38,187 bases of DNA, taken from the NCBI GenBank assembly GCA_003094535.1, contig NATV01000089.1, positions 1 to 38,187 of the forward strand, read 5' to 3'. Each line of letters starts with the position of its first letter. Within the stretch, counting starts at the first letter, position 1. Both the position numbers and the translations under genes were made by a program. A model generated the notes under the pieces. That model made no database searches and was not told the origin of the DNA. It was given only the letters and a program-made list of their open reading frames with translations. Origin of the DNA: a gamma proteobacterium symbiont of Ctena orbiculata. GTDB taxonomy: Bacteria > Pseudomonadota > Gammaproteobacteria > Chromatiales > Chromatiaceae. Positions 7,595 through 16,341 of the stretch are shown here, piece after piece.

Positions 7595-8812
7595 CTATTC
7601 GAATCCCCCCAGTGACATCGCCTGACGAACCTCCCGCATGGTCTCGCAGGCCACCTCGCGGGCGTGCTCGCAACCCTCTTTGATGATGCGTCGCACCAGG
7701 TCGGGCTGGGCCTCGAACTCGGCGGCCCGCATCTGCATCGGCTTCAGCTCGTTCAGCACCGCGTCGATCACCGGTCCCTTGCAGTCGAGGCAGCCGATGC
7801 CGGCGGAGCGGCACCCCTCCTCGACCCAGTGCTTGGTGTCGTCATCGGAATAGACCAGATGAAACTGCCACACCGGACAACGCTGGGGATCGCCGGGGTC
7901 GGTGCGCCTGACCCGGTTGGTATCGGTGGGCATGCGCTTCAGCATCTCCTCCACATCCTTGGGTTTCTCGCGCAGCGAGATGGTGTTCTGGTAGGACTTG
8001 GACATCTTCTGTCCGTCGAGCCCGGGCATCTTGGAGGCCTTGGTCAGCAAGGGTTGGGGCTCGGTGAGGATTATACGCCCGCTGCCCTCCAGATAACCCA
8101 GCAGGCGTTCACGCTCTTCGGTATTGATGTTCTGTTGTAGCTGCAGCAGCTCGCGGCCGTTATCCAACGCCTCAAGATCACCCTGTTCCTGGTAGGCGCG
8201 CTGCAGCTGGGTAAACTGTTTCGCCGCCTTCTTGCCCATCTTCTTGCGCGCCTGTTCCGCCAGCTCCTCGAAACCGGCTTCCCGCCCGAAGAGGTGGTTG
8301 AAGCGGCGGGCGACCTCCCGGGTCAGCTCCACATGGGCCACCTGGTCCTCCCCCACCGGCACCTGGGCGGCGCGATAGATCAGGATGTCCGCCGACTGCA
8401 GCAGCGGATAGCCGAGGAAGCCGTAGGTGGCCAGGTCCTTCTCCTTCAGCTTCTCCTGCTGATCCTTGTAGCTCGGGACCCGCTCCAGCCAGCCCAGGGG
8501 CGTGATCATCGACAGCAACAGATGGAGCTCGGCATGTTCGGGCACCAGGGACTGGATGAACAGGGTGGCGGCCTCGTTGTCCACCCCGGCCGCCAGCCAG
8601 TCGATGACCATCTCCCAGATGCTCTCGGGAATGACGCTCGGATCATCGTAGTGGGTGGTCAGGGCGTGCCAGTCCGCGACGAAGAAGAAACACTGATGCT
8701 GATGCTGCAGCTCCACCCAGTTCTTCAGCACGCCATGGTAGTGGCCAAGATGCAGACGCCCCGTGGGGCGCATGCCGGAGAGCACGCGGGATGAGCTTGG
8801 CGACTGATTCAA
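7595..8812 (-). CDS. trpS: Tryptophan-tRNA ligase (long form)
   Basis: The protein has 405 residues. It is a class I synthetase with the HIGH-like signature RLHLGHYHG near residue 20 and DGQKMSKSYQN as the KMSKS loop. It is about 70 residues longer than the E. coli enzyme. The extra length sits before KMSKS (QARKKMGKKAAKQFTQLQ to about GSGRIILTEPQPLLTKASKM), an insertion known from Pseudomonas-type TrpRS. It charges tRNA-Trp in the cytosol. It is packed two bases after the site-2 protease gene, so the genes are probably one transcript. Confidence 0.95.
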   Translation of the reverse strand: MNQSPSSSRVLSGMRPTGRLHLGHYHGVLKNWVELQHQHQCFFFVADWHALTTHYDDPSVIPESIWEMVIDWLAAGVDNEAATLFIQSLVPEHAELHLLLSMITPLGWLERVPSYKDQQEKLKEKDLATYGFLGYPLLQSADILIYRAAQVPVGEDQVAHVELTREVARRFNHLFGREAGFEELAEQARKKMGKKAAKQFTQLQRAYQEQGDLEALDNGRELLQLQQNINTEERERLLGYLEGSGRIILTEPQPLLTKASKMPGLDGQKMSKSYQNTISLREKPKDVEEMLKRMPTDTNRVRRTDPGDPQRCPVWQFHLVYSDDDTKHWVEEGCRSAGIGCLDCKGPVIDAVLNELKPMQMRAAEFEAQPDLVRRIIKEGCEHAREVACETMREVRQAMSLGGFE

Positions 8813-8814
8813 AA

Positions 8815-9507
8815 TTAACTCCTCGCAGGACTGAGAATCACAGGAATAAGTTCCGCAACTATATCACTGGCGGGCAGAATCATGATGGTCAGTCCCACCA
8901 CGGGGCCGAGAATCACGCTCAACAGCCCCGTGACGAGCAGGAACAGTACGATAAAGAGACCGAAGGATTCCAGCCTGGAGTAGGCCTGCGCCTGTTTCGG
9001 CGGCAGCAGTGAATAGACGATCCTGCCGCCATCCAACGGAGGCACGGGCAGCAGATTCAAGGCCATCAATATGGCATTGAACAGCACCCCGGCGACCCCC
9101 ATCAGGATCAGCGGCACAGCCAGCCACTGGAAGTGCGCCAGCATCAGGGCACCGGCGTAGACCAACAGCGCCCAGATCAGCGCCATGATCAGGTTTGCAC
9201 CGGGTCCGGCCAGGGCCACCAGTCCCATATCCCGCTTCGGCTGGCGCAGGTTGTTCCAGTTTACCGGCACCGGTTTGGCCCAGCCGAACATGAAGCCGGT
9301 CATCACATAGACCCCCAGCGGTACCAGGATGGTCCCTATCGGATCGATATGTTTGATGGGATTGAGGGTAACCCGCCCCAGCATCTCGGCGGTCTTGTCA
9401 CCCAGTCGCTTGGCCATCCAGCCGTGAGCCGCCTCGTGTACGGTGATCGCGAAGATCAGCGGCAGGATGAAGATCGCCAGCTTTTGAATCAGAGTAAGCT
9501 CTTGCAT
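8815..9507 (-). CDS. Site-2 protease family (M50) membrane metalloprotease
   Basis: The protein has 230 residues and about five to six hydrophobic segments. The zinc motif HEAAHGW is in the first helix (residues 24-30). The third ligand motif, NLLPVPPLDGGRI, is near residue 150. The family is the short M50 type (Rv-/YwhC-like) without a PDZ domain; it cleaves substrates inside the membrane. The substrate is not known. The gene neighbours trpS and scpA in many gammaproteobacteria. The 84-base gap before it, on the yciO side, contains a TATACT-like box, so it may have its own promoter. Confidence 0.9.
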   Translation of the reverse strand: MQELTLIQKLAIFILPLIFAITVHEAAHGWMAKRLGDKTAEMLGRVTLNPIKHIDPIGTILVPLGVYVMTGFMFGWAKPVPVNWNNLRQPKRDMGLVALAGPGANLIMALIWALLVYAGALMLAHFQWLAVPLILMGVAGVLFNAILMALNLLPVPPLDGGRIVYSLLPPKQAQAYSRLESFGLFIVLFLLVTGLLSVILGPVVGLTIMILPASDIVAELIPVILSPARS

Positions 9508-9591
9508 TGAAAACAGGTCCTAAAGTATAGATATCGTCTTTTCTTCAATGAGTTGAGACAGCCATTCCGTACAAGAGTTAAAAACAGCTGA

Positions 9592-10215
9592 TTATACATC
9601 GAACATCGAGTTATCGCCCTTCCCGGCCCGCACCACCTCGGGCAGCTCCTCGGTCATCACCACCACGGTGGTGGGCTCGAAACCGCAGTAGCCGCCGTCG
9701 ATGATCAGATCGACCTGATGGTCGAGCAGGTCGCGCATCTCGTAGGGATCGGTGAGCGGCATATCCTCCCCCGGCATGATCAGGGTGGTGCTCATGATCG
9801 GCTCCCCGAGTTCCTCCAGCAGGGAGCTGACGATGGCGTTGTCGGGCACGCGGATACCGATGGTCTTCCGCCTGGGATGCATCAACCGCCTGGGAACCTG
9901 CTTGGTGGCCTTGTGGATAAAGGTATAGGGGCCGGGGGTCAAGGCCTTCAGCAGGCGGTAGTCGCGGTTGTCGATCTTGGCGTAGTTGGAGATCTCCGTC
10001 AGGTCCCGGCACACCAGGGTGAAGTTGTGGGATTCGTCCACCTTGCGGATGCGCCGGATGCGCTCCATCGCCCCCTTGTCGCCGATGTGGCACCCCAGGG
10101 CGTAGCTGGAGTCGGTGGGGTAGATCACCAGGCCGCCCTCGCGAATGATCTCCACCGCCTGCGTGATCAGACGCGGCTGGGGATTATCCGGGTGTATCTG
10201 GAGGAACTGGGCCAT
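9592..10215 (-). CDS. yciO: YciO, YrdC/Sua5-fold protein
   Basis: The protein has 207 residues and very close to E. coli YciO along its length (QFLQIHPDNPQPRLITQAVE; YPTDSSYALGC; KTIGIRVPDN; QVDLIIDGGY). The YrdC fold binds ATP and threonine in threonylcarbamoyl-AMP synthesis for tRNA t6A. YciO is a paralogue of TsaC with weak or uncertain activity of this kind. The family SxN site reads STT here. It follows rnm after 17 bases, the same pairing as in E. coli. Confidence 0.9.
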   Translation of the reverse strand: MAQFLQIHPDNPQPRLITQAVEIIREGGLVIYPTDSSYALGCHIGDKGAMERIRRIRKVDESHNFTLVCRDLTEISNYAKIDNRDYRLLKALTPGPYTFIHKATKQVPRRLMHPRRKTIGIRVPDNAIVSSLLEELGEPIMSTTLIMPGEDMPLTDPYEMRDLLDHQVDLIIDGGYCGFEPTTVVVMTEELPEVVRAGKGDNSMFDV

Positions 10216-10232
10216 CGGGTATGCCTGGCTGT

Positions 10233-11102
10233 CTACACAGCCTTGCGGGATGCAGATCTATCGCTATCGATTACCCAGTTCGACCACAGGGGTGTGCAGT
10301 TGTCGGGCAGCATCGGCAATCGTCCCAGCTCGATCCAGGGATTCTCAGGGGAGTGAAAATCGGAGCCCGCCGATGCCAGCAGGCCGAAGTCCCCGGCATG
10401 CTTGGCCATGGTGAAATAGTCGTCCCGGTTATGGCTGCCGGAGACCACCTCGATCGCCTCGCCGTTGAGTTCGGCAAACTCGGCGAATAACCGCCGCAGC
10501 TTCGTCCGGGTCATTCGATAGCGCGCGGGATGGGCCACCACGGCCACCCCCCCCGCCCCATGGATCCACTCCAGGGCCTGATCCAGTTTGGCCCATTGGC
10601 CGGGAACGAAACCGGGCTTCCCCTTCACCAGGTAGTGTTTGAATACCTTGCGCTCATCGCTCACCACACCCTGTTCGACAAGGTAGCGGGCGAAATGGGT
10701 GCGGCTCACCAGGGTACCGTTGGAGCGGGCGAGCGCGCCTTCGTAGGCATCGCTGATGCCGGCCTTCTCGAGTCGCTTCGCGATCTCCTTCGCGCGCCAA
10801 TCGCGAAAGGACCGCAATCCGCTCAAGCCCTGTTGCAGGGCGGGATTGTCACGATCCACGTTGAGACCGAGGATATGCACCGTCTGGCCGTTCCAGGTCA
10901 CCGAGACCTCCACCCCCGGAATCAACATCAGGCCACAGTCGAGCGCTGCCGCCGACGCCTCCTCCAGTCCGGAAGTGGTATCGTGATCGGTCAATGCCAA
11001 AACCCGTACCCCCGCAACGGCTGCACGGCATACCAGTTCCGCCGGACTGAGGGTTCCATCCGAGGCGGTTGAATGGCTGTGAAGGTCGTATACGCAAAAC
11101 AT
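10233..11102 (-). CDS. rnm: PHP-domain phosphoesterase / 5'-3' exoribonuclease (RNase AM)
   Basis: The protein has 289 residues from ATG 11102 (MFCVYDLHSHS). PHP metal motifs are DLHSHSTASDG, LTDHDT, the PGVEVS strand, VVAHPARY and AGSDFHSP. E. coli Rnm/YciV removes nucleotides from the 5' end of short RNAs, matures the 5' ends of rRNA and hydrolyses 3',5'-bisphosphonucleotides. All metal-binding motifs are present. A longer frame back to 11132 would need a TTG start and is unlikely. The ATG has no Shine-Dalgarno; a TACAAT ends eight bases before it, so the mRNA may be leaderless. It heads the operon towards yciO. Confidence 0.9.
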   Translation of the reverse strand: MFCVYDLHSHSTASDGTLSPAELVCRAAVAGVRVLALTDHDTTSGLEEASAAALDCGLMLIPGVEVSVTWNGQTVHILGLNVDRDNPALQQGLSGLRSFRDWRAKEIAKRLEKAGISDAYEGALARSNGTLVSRTHFARYLVEQGVVSDERKVFKHYLVKGKPGFVPGQWAKLDQALEWIHGAGGVAVVAHPARYRMTRTKLRRLFAEFAELNGEAIEVVSGSHNRDDYFTMAKHAGDFGLLASAGSDFHSPENPWIELGRLPMLPDNCTPLWSNWVIDSDRSASRKAV

Positions 11103-11110
11103 GGGGGCGG

Positions 11111-11116
11111 ATTGTA
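11111..11116 (-). promoter_or_regulatory. -10 box of rnm (possible leaderless start)
   Basis: On the minus strand TACAAT is followed by eight bases and the ATG of rnm, with no ribosome binding site between. Confidence 0.4.
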
Positions 11117-11188
11117 CCCATAGTGGGGTCAAACCGATAGGCTTGTTGAAAAAATCCCCGGACAGCCCCGGACGCCGGCAAAACAGGC

Positions 11189-11197
11189 TGATACAAT
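11189..11197 (+). promoter_or_regulatory. Extended -10 box of the 11205 gene (possible leaderless start)
   Basis: TG-A-TACAAT is an extended -10 element. It ends seven bases before the ATG at 11205, leaving no room for a Shine-Dalgarno. Confidence 0.4.
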
Positions 11198-11204
11198 AGC
11201 GCCC

Positions 11205-11945
11205 ATGCTATTTCCCATTCTCGATCTCACCTATATCGGAGAGCGTTTCGACGCCATCGCTCCGGCGCTGGTATCGGCTGGAAAAGAGGCCGGGGTCAAA
11301 GATCCGGACCGCTCTCCATGGGCACTGCAGCAGGCGATGCATCGGCTGATGGAACTGATGGGAATACTGGTCGGGCAGCTCGAGTCCGGCAGCGAGACAA
11401 CCGACGGATCACTGGATGAGCTGAGCGAGCTCGGTGACTACGGCATCCAGCTCCTGGTGGATTTCTCCACCGTCGCCGCCGGTCTGGAGATGCCGCAGGA
11501 GAGCGAGGAGATGGAAGACATTACCCTCCCGCTGGCGTTGTGGATCGTTCGCCACAGAGGCGAACTGCGTACCCTGGCGCCTGTGATCAACTCCCTTGCC
11601 AGACTCGCAAACAGGTTTCGGGAACCATCTCAACTGCAGCAACTCTATGTCCTGTCGGTTGAGTTGATTGAGGCCCTGGAACCGCTGATGCAAGCACAAC
11701 GCCCGGATAAGGCTCACCCCTGGAGTATCCTGTTGATGAATCAGGCTATAATTGCCACCCGCAGCCACCAGCCGGAATTGATCGATCAGGCCTATGAGAC
11801 ACTTTGCCGTCTGCTTCCTGATCAGGCGTCCGATTTTTTTCGTGAAGGAATGGAACAGATGGACGCTTTGAACTATCCACAAAAAGTCAGGGAAGTTGTT
11901 GAAAAATATTATAATCTTTGGAGTCAGCCCAGGATATTGCACTAG
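11205..11945 (+). CDS. Conserved alpha-helical protein of unknown function
   Basis: The protein has 246 residues and I do not recognise a family. It is predicted soluble, almost wholly helical, and rich in Leu, Glu and Gln, with no signal peptide, membrane span or catalytic motif. It begins MLFPILDLTYIGERFDAIAP and ends NYPQKVREVVEKYYNLWSQP, a structured-looking terminus. It is divergent from rnm with about 100 bases between start codons. Both genes have a TACAAT box seven to eight bases before the ATG. Composition matches its neighbours, so it is probably a native lineage gene. No function is proposed. Confidence 0.75.
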   Translation: MLFPILDLTYIGERFDAIAPALVSAGKEAGVKDPDRSPWALQQAMHRLMELMGILVGQLESGSETTDGSLDELSELGDYGIQLLVDFSTVAAGLEMPQESEEMEDITLPLALWIVRHRGELRTLAPVINSLARLANRFREPSQLQQLYVLSVELIEALEPLMQAQRPDKAHPWSILLMNQAIIATRSHQPELIDQAYETLCRLLPDQASDFFREGMEQMDALNYPQKVREVVEKYYNLWSQPRILH

Positions 11946-12145
11946 GTTGCGTCAGCCTCGGGAGAACCCCTGGGCGAGGATTGCCTCATTCGCGATCATT
12001 AGCGCGTGCGGCTGAGCATCGAGCCGGCTTCAGAACATCCGCAAACTGTCGATCCTTAGAGACGATCACTATATAGAGCAGAGAGTTGGTGTACTATGCA
12101 TGCAGTCGCCTGTATGGAGCTATTTTTCAAGATACTGATCCCGTA

Positions 12146-12811
12146 ATGAAATTTCTTGCCGATTTCTTCCCCGTCATTCTCTTTTTCGTGGCCTACAAGG
12201 TCTACGACATCTATGTCGCCACCGCCGTGGCCATCGTCTCATCCATGGTTCAGGTCGGCTACGGCTGGCTGCGCAAGCGGCACGTGGAGAAGATGCACCT
12301 GATTACATTCGGTATCCTGGTGCTGTTCGGCGGCCTCACCATCCTGCTCCAGGATCGCACCTTCATCATGTGGAAACCCTCGGTGATCAACTGGCTTTTC
12401 GGTGCGGTCTTTCTCGCCAGCCAATTCATCGGCAAAAAGCCCCTGGTGCAACGCATGATGGAAAGCAGCATCTCGGTACCCGATCCGATATGGAAAAGGC
12501 TCAATCTGACCTGGAGCCTCTTCTTTATCCTCCTGGGCTTTCTCAACCTCTACGTGGCCAACGATTTCTTCGTCGCCGAACATCAGCTGATGCAGCTAAC
12601 CGGCCTGCAGCAGATCGATTTCGACAATTGCAGTCAACACTTCAAGGGGAGTGAGCTGGAGATGTGTGATGCCGCGCACTCCCTGGAGGAGAGCTGGGTC
12701 AATTTCAAGTTATTTGGCATGATGGGCCTGACCCTGGGATTTATTGTCCTGCAGGCCTTTTACCTTGCGCGTCATATACGCGATAACGAACTGGAAACCG
12801 AGGGGGGTTGA
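12146..12811 (+). CDS. yciB: Inner-membrane septation protein YciB (IspZ) with a loop insertion
   Basis: The protein has 221 residues from the ATG at 12146 (MKFLADFFPVILFFVAYKVY), the normal family start; the frame also opens 60 bases upstream without support. Five hydrophobic segments and the conserved GKKPLVQRMM and WVNFKLFGMMGLTL motifs identify YciB, which interacts with divisome and elongasome proteins. The family is usually about 180 residues. Here about 39 extra residues, including two Cys, separate NLYVANDFFV from WVNFKLFG. yciI begins directly after its stop, and the YciB-YciI pairing is common in this class. Confidence 0.92.
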   Translation: MKFLADFFPVILFFVAYKVYDIYVATAVAIVSSMVQVGYGWLRKRHVEKMHLITFGILVLFGGLTILLQDRTFIMWKPSVINWLFGAVFLASQFIGKKPLVQRMMESSISVPDPIWKRLNLTWSLFFILLGFLNLYVANDFFVAEHQLMQLTGLQQIDFDNCSQHFKGSELEMCDAAHSLEESWVNFKLFGMMGLTLGFIVLQAFYLARHIRDNELETEGG

Positions 12812-13114
12812 GTGTATTACGCAATAATCGCCGAAGACCGGGATGACAGTCTTGAGCAGCGCCTGAAGGTGCGCGAGAAACACCTGGCAAGACTCAAACA
12901 GCTGCAGGATCAAGGCCGCCTTTTACTCGCCGGCCCCCACCCGATGATCGACAGCGATGATCCCGGCCCTGCCGGTTACTCCGGCAGCCTCATCGTCGCC
13001 GAATTCGACAGCCTGGAGAGCGCCAAGGAGTGGGCCGACGCGGATCCCTACCTCGAAGCTGGGGTCTATGCCCGGGTAAAGGTCAAACCATTTAAGAAAG
13101 TGCTGCCTGCCTGA
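12812..13114 (+). CDS. yciI: YciI-family protein
   Basis: The protein has 100 residues. The GTG start at 12812 follows the yciB TGA without a gap, and GAGGGGGTTGA just upstream provides the ribosome binding site. It begins [18 protein letters not shown] and contains REKHLARL, the GPHP segment with the conserved His of the ferredoxin-like YCII fold, and DPYLEAGVY. The family's enzymatic role is unresolved (a His/Asp pair suggests catalysis, and some relatives are hydrolases). It is certainly co-transcribed with yciB. Confidence 0.92.
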   Translation: MYYAIIAEDRDDSLEQRLKVREKHLARLKQLQDQGRLLLAGPHPMIDSDDPGPAGYSGSLIVAEFDSLESAKEWADADPYLEAGVYARVKVKPFKKVLPA

Positions 13115-13167
13115 TACCAGTAGCAGTTGCTAAACCAATCAACGATTCAATCACAACTAGGTATTCA

Positions 13168-14214
13168 ATGATGAAAAAGAAGATCATATTAGCTGCGGTT
13201 TGCAGCGCGGTGCTGCTGACTGCTTGTAACCAATCCACGGACCAGGCGCCCGTCGCAGCCACCGAGGAGAGTGAACGCTCGGTCACCGTACCCGCGGTAA
13301 ACGAGCCCTCTTCCACCGAAATGGATATCGAGACACTGCTCACCGTCAACAGCGAGCCGATCACCCGGACCATGTACAGTCTCTACTTCCAGGACCGCAT
13401 GCGCAGCGTCCCCGATGCGCAGAACTCGCCCGAGATGCAGATGAGCGTGCTCAATGAGCTGGCCAACATCTTCATCGTGGCGCAGGATGCGGAGAAGCAA
13501 GGACTACAGAACAGGCCGGAGGTTTCGGCCTCGATCCAGCTGTTGAAGGCCAAGCTGCTGACCCAGCTTGCCATCCAGGAGTTTGCCAACAGCCATCAAC
13601 CGACTGACGAGGAGATCCAGAAGGCCTACGACGAGCAGTTCGCCGGACAGTCCGGCACCGAGTACAAGGCCAGGCATATCCTGGTAAAAGAGGAGCAGGA
13701 TGCGGCCGGGCTGATTGAAAAGCTCGATGGCGGCGCCGATTTCGCTGAACTCGCCAAGGAGCACTCAACCGGGCCCACCGGCAAGGACGGAGGCGACCTC
13801 GGTTGGTTCGACGCCGCGCAGATGGTAAAGCCCTTCGGCGATGCCCTGAAGACCATGGAGAAGGGTAAATACAGCTCGGCGCCGGTGCAGACCCAGTTCG
13901 GCTGGCATGTCATTCTGCTGGAAGACACCCGTCAGACCGAAGCGCCGACGCTGGAGAGCGTCAAGCTCAATATCGTCAACAAACTGAAGCAGACCGCCCT
14001 GTCCGAATATATGCAGGGCCTGCGCGACTCCAGCAAGCTGGTCTTCAATGAGAAGAATGCGAAACCCGCACCCGCCCCAGAAGAAACGCCTGCTGCCGAT
14101 CAGGGCACTCCGGCACAGACCGAAGCCCCTGCCGCCGGCAACGAGCCCCCTGCAATGGAAACAAACGCCGAGATGGAGAAACCGGCTGAAGAGAGCATGG
14201 AAACCAAAGAGTAG
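13168..14214 (+). CDS. Lipoprotein parvulin-type peptidyl-prolyl isomerase (PpiC/PrsA-like)
   Basis: The protein has 348 residues. A lipoprotein signal ends in the lipobox LLTAC at residues 16-20. A SurA_N-like helical region (60-150) precedes a parvulin domain at about 165-260 with ARHILV, LGWFDAAQMVKPFGDAL and TQFGWHVILLED. The last 50 residues are an Ala/Pro/Glu low-complexity tail. It should assist folding of exported proteins at the membrane. It follows yciI after 53 bases, a familiar yciB-yciI-parvulin run. A strong hairpin terminator follows the stop. Confidence 0.9.
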   Translation: MMKKKIILAAVCSAVLLTACNQSTDQAPVAATEESERSVTVPAVNEPSSTEMDIETLLTVNSEPITRTMYSLYFQDRMRSVPDAQNSPEMQMSVLNELANIFIVAQDAEKQGLQNRPEVSASIQLLKAKLLTQLAIQEFANSHQPTDEEIQKAYDEQFAGQSGTEYKARHILVKEEQDAAGLIEKLDGGADFAELAKEHSTGPTGKDGGDLGWFDAAQMVKPFGDALKTMEKGKYSSAPVQTQFGWHVILLEDTRQTEAPTLESVKLNIVNKLKQTALSEYMQGLRDSSKLVFNEKNAKPAPAPEETPAADQGTPAQTEAPAAGNEPPAMETNAEMEKPAEESMETKE

Positions 14215-14223
14215 TCAAACCGA

Positions 14224-14253
14224 ATGATGCCCGCCGGGGATGGCGGGCATCAT
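14224..14253 (+). terminator. Terminator after the parvulin gene
   Basis: A perfect 12-bp stem (ATGATGCCCGCC / GGCGGGCATCAT) with a 6-base loop begins nine bases after the stop codon. The T-tract is short (TTT), so it may act mainly as an mRNA 3' end. Confidence 0.7.
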
Positions 14254-14326
14254 TTAGATAAGTCCACATCACAATTCCCCCGTTTCAGCATTCATTCACG
14301 GCCGGTTTTCTCCTAAACTTTTCATC

Positions 14327-14380
14327 GGGTGCAAAATTGCGCATCTGAGAAAGAAATAAAACAGAAAAGCAATTGCACCC
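14327..14380. repeat. Imperfect inverted repeat in the leader of the 14445 gene
   Basis: GGGTGCAAAATTGC (14327-14340) and GCAATTGCACCC (14369-14380) are inverted copies differing by two bases, with an A-rich 28-base loop. They could form a leader hairpin or bind a regulator. No known riboswitch was recognised. Confidence 0.35.
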
Positions 14381-14444
14381 GCTTGTGTGGAACACCCTGT
14401 ATCCCAATTTTTTGTCGTTGCCAAGCAAACAGGAGTCGGGCCTT

Positions 14445-14912
14445 ATGCTGCAGTGGATCAAGAACCTATTTTCACCCCCAAAACCTGCCGGACCACCGGA
14501 GATCATCAAACGTTTTGAGGGACCGGAAACCCCCATTTCTCAAGATGTGACCGCTACCAGTGAGGGAGGTTGGCAAATAGATTCCAGGGAAGCGCAAACG
14601 ATCAGACTGTTTGAAGTAGAGATCGCGAATATCGACAATTGCATGTTGACCTATCGTGCAGATTTGAAATCTGAAAATCTCCAGGGCCGGGGATATCTTG
14701 AGATGTGGTGCCGGATACCGGGCGGGGGAGAGTTTTTTTCAAAAGGATTTCAGAACGCCCTGAAGGGGACAAACGATTGGGCATCCTACGAGGTCCCATT
14801 CTACCTGAAATCGGGACAGCAGCCTGATCTGATAAAACTCAATCTTACCGTTGAGGGATCAGGGAAAGTGTGGATAAAGAAGGTCGAGCTCTCCTACACG
14901 CCCTTCGAGTGA
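14445..14912 (+). CDS. Conserved beta-rich protein of unknown function
   Basis: The protein has 155 residues from the ATG at 14445, which has AGGAG 11 bases upstream; a longer frame from 14373 has no such site. It opens with a short amphipathic segment (MLQWIKNLFSPPKPAG). Then comes a beta-sandwich-like domain with IANIDNCMLTYRADLKSE, GYLEMWCRIPGGGEFFSKG and KVWIKKVELSYTPFE. The shape recalls carbohydrate- or ligand-binding jelly rolls, but no specific family is claimed. There is no signal peptide or transmembrane segment. The acyltransferase-like gene follows about 160 bases later, and a shared role is possible. Confidence 0.7.
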   Translation: MLQWIKNLFSPPKPAGPPEIIKRFEGPETPISQDVTATSEGGWQIDSREAQTIRLFEVEIANIDNCMLTYRADLKSENLQGRGYLEMWCRIPGGGEFFSKGFQNALKGTNDWASYEVPFYLKSGQQPDLIKLNLTVEGSGKVWIKKVELSYTPFE

Positions 14913-15072
14913 TTTGAGAAGTTAGCAGTTGATGTGACAGGGAAAAACACGATATATGTCATATATACCTCAATGGGAGTAGGAGCGATACTCTTTACTA
15001 GCGAATCTTGACCAAATGAGAGATGTTGGCTTGTATGGATATCATGTGATCCATTTTCTGATGTGATATTGC

Positions 15073-15804
15073 ATGCGATCGACATCCATGGCCTATTTTT
15101 TCAAAATTCTGTTGCTGATCGTCTTGATCGTCCCGGTAAGTATCTGGGCATGTTCGACCGCTCTTTTCAACTTGAAACGAGCCGCTGGTATTTCCGCCTG
15201 GTTTAACCGTTTTGCCTTGCACTCATTGGGTGTTGAAATCGTAGTTGAGGATGACAACGGCCCTGACTTCGAATACAAAAACTGCGTCCTGACCCTGCTC
15301 AATCAAACCAGCCTTTTGGATGGCGCCGTCGGTATTTTGTCCCTCCCTCGCCCGCTAATCGGGATCGCGAATATTGAGTTCGCGCTGCTGCCTTTTTATG
15401 GCTGGATGATCATGATTCACAGCTTCGTCATCATTCGTCAGTGGCCCAGGCAGGCCTTGCGCACCATTAAAAGAATGGAGTCTTATCTCTCCGCCGGCGG
15501 CAACGTCTATGTCTCCATTGAAGGGAGACGGTCTGCGGATCGTCAGATACTGCCCTACAAGAAGGGCCCGGTGGTGATGGCGCTGAATACCCAGGGCCAT
15601 ATCGTACCGATTTTCCATGAAAAGGTCCGGGATGCTTTGCCCTACGGCTCTCTCCGTGTTCGCCCTACCCGAGTCAAGGTCCATCTATTAAAGGCAATCA
15701 GTATGAAAGGAAAAAAATACAGGGAACGCGACAAAATAGTAACCGATTTGGAATCTCTCGCTCGCAAAATGAATAATAATTTGATGTTATCACCATCAGA
15801 CTAA
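15073..15804 (+). CDS. Acyltransferase-like (LPLAT/PlsC fold) protein lacking the catalytic His
   Basis: The protein has 243 residues. One N-terminal membrane helix (about residues 8-30) precedes a glycerolipid acyltransferase-like region. Motif I reads NQTSLLD (77-83) in place of NHxxxxD. Motif III is present as IEGRRS, and motif IV as IVPIFHEK. The His-to-Gln change removes the general base of this family, so it may be inactive, regulatory or of changed chemistry. The start is ambiguous between 15073 and 15088; neither has a clear ribosome binding site. It would act at the inner-membrane face. Confidence 0.72.
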   Translation: MRSTSMAYFFKILLLIVLIVPVSIWACSTALFNLKRAAGISAWFNRFALHSLGVEIVVEDDNGPDFEYKNCVLTLLNQTSLLDGAVGILSLPRPLIGIANIEFALLPFYGWMIMIHSFVIIRQWPRQALRTIKRMESYLSAGGNVYVSIEGRRSADRQILPYKKGPVVMALNTQGHIVPIFHEKVRDALPYGSLRVRPTRVKVHLLKAISMKGKKYRERDKIVTDLESLARKMNNNLMLSPSD

Positions 15805-15846
15805 AGTGGACTCGGCTTAATTCTTAAACAAACACAAGGCGGGAAC

Positions 15847-16290
15847 GTGCAAACTATCCTAGGTTGGTTACTCATCATTTTCCCGGGCATACTCTATACA
15901 GGCCAGGTAGTTTCGTCGGTTAATTTCCCCCTTGCCCAGAGAATCGGGCTGCAGGAGGATCCGGATGATGCCGACCCCCTGCTGCAGCGAGTGGAGAGGT
16001 ACACGGCATACTGGGATCTTCTTACCCTGGTATGGCTGCCGGTATCAGGCATCCTCATGGTAGTGGACCACGCTGCCTGGCCCCTGTTTGCCCTAGCCGG
16101 TGGCGCGATCTATCTGGACGCCGCCGGTCGTGAAGCGGTTAAAATCTTGAGCTTTAAACATGAAAACATTCGCTTGGGATCGCCAGTACAGCAGAGGTTC
16201 TTCTTTTCTACTTACCTGGTTATGGCCTTGTTGGCAATTGCCACGCTCAGCTACGCTATCAGCGCCTTACGCGTTTCAGCAGCTGTTTGA
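15847..16290 (+). CDS. Small four-helix membrane protein, unknown function
   Basis: The protein has 147 residues with a GTG start at 15847; AAGGCGGG lies just upstream. Hydrophobic segments are near residues 3-22, 55-73, 76-90 and 120-140. A charged loop (GLQEDPDDADPLLQRVERY) lies between the first two. No motif was recognised. It sits 42 bases after the acyltransferase-like gene and 51 before a DUF3592 gene, so the three may form an operon. Confidence 0.65.
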   Translation: MQTILGWLLIIFPGILYTGQVVSSVNFPLAQRIGLQEDPDDADPLLQRVERYTAYWDLLTLVWLPVSGILMVVDHAAWPLFALAGGAIYLDAAGREAVKILSFKHENIRLGSPVQQRFFFSTYLVMALLAIATLSYAISALRVSAAV

Positions 16291-16341
16291 GGAGTAACCA
16301 TGGTTAACGCGCATGCACGCTGAGAGAAGTGTCGAACAGCC

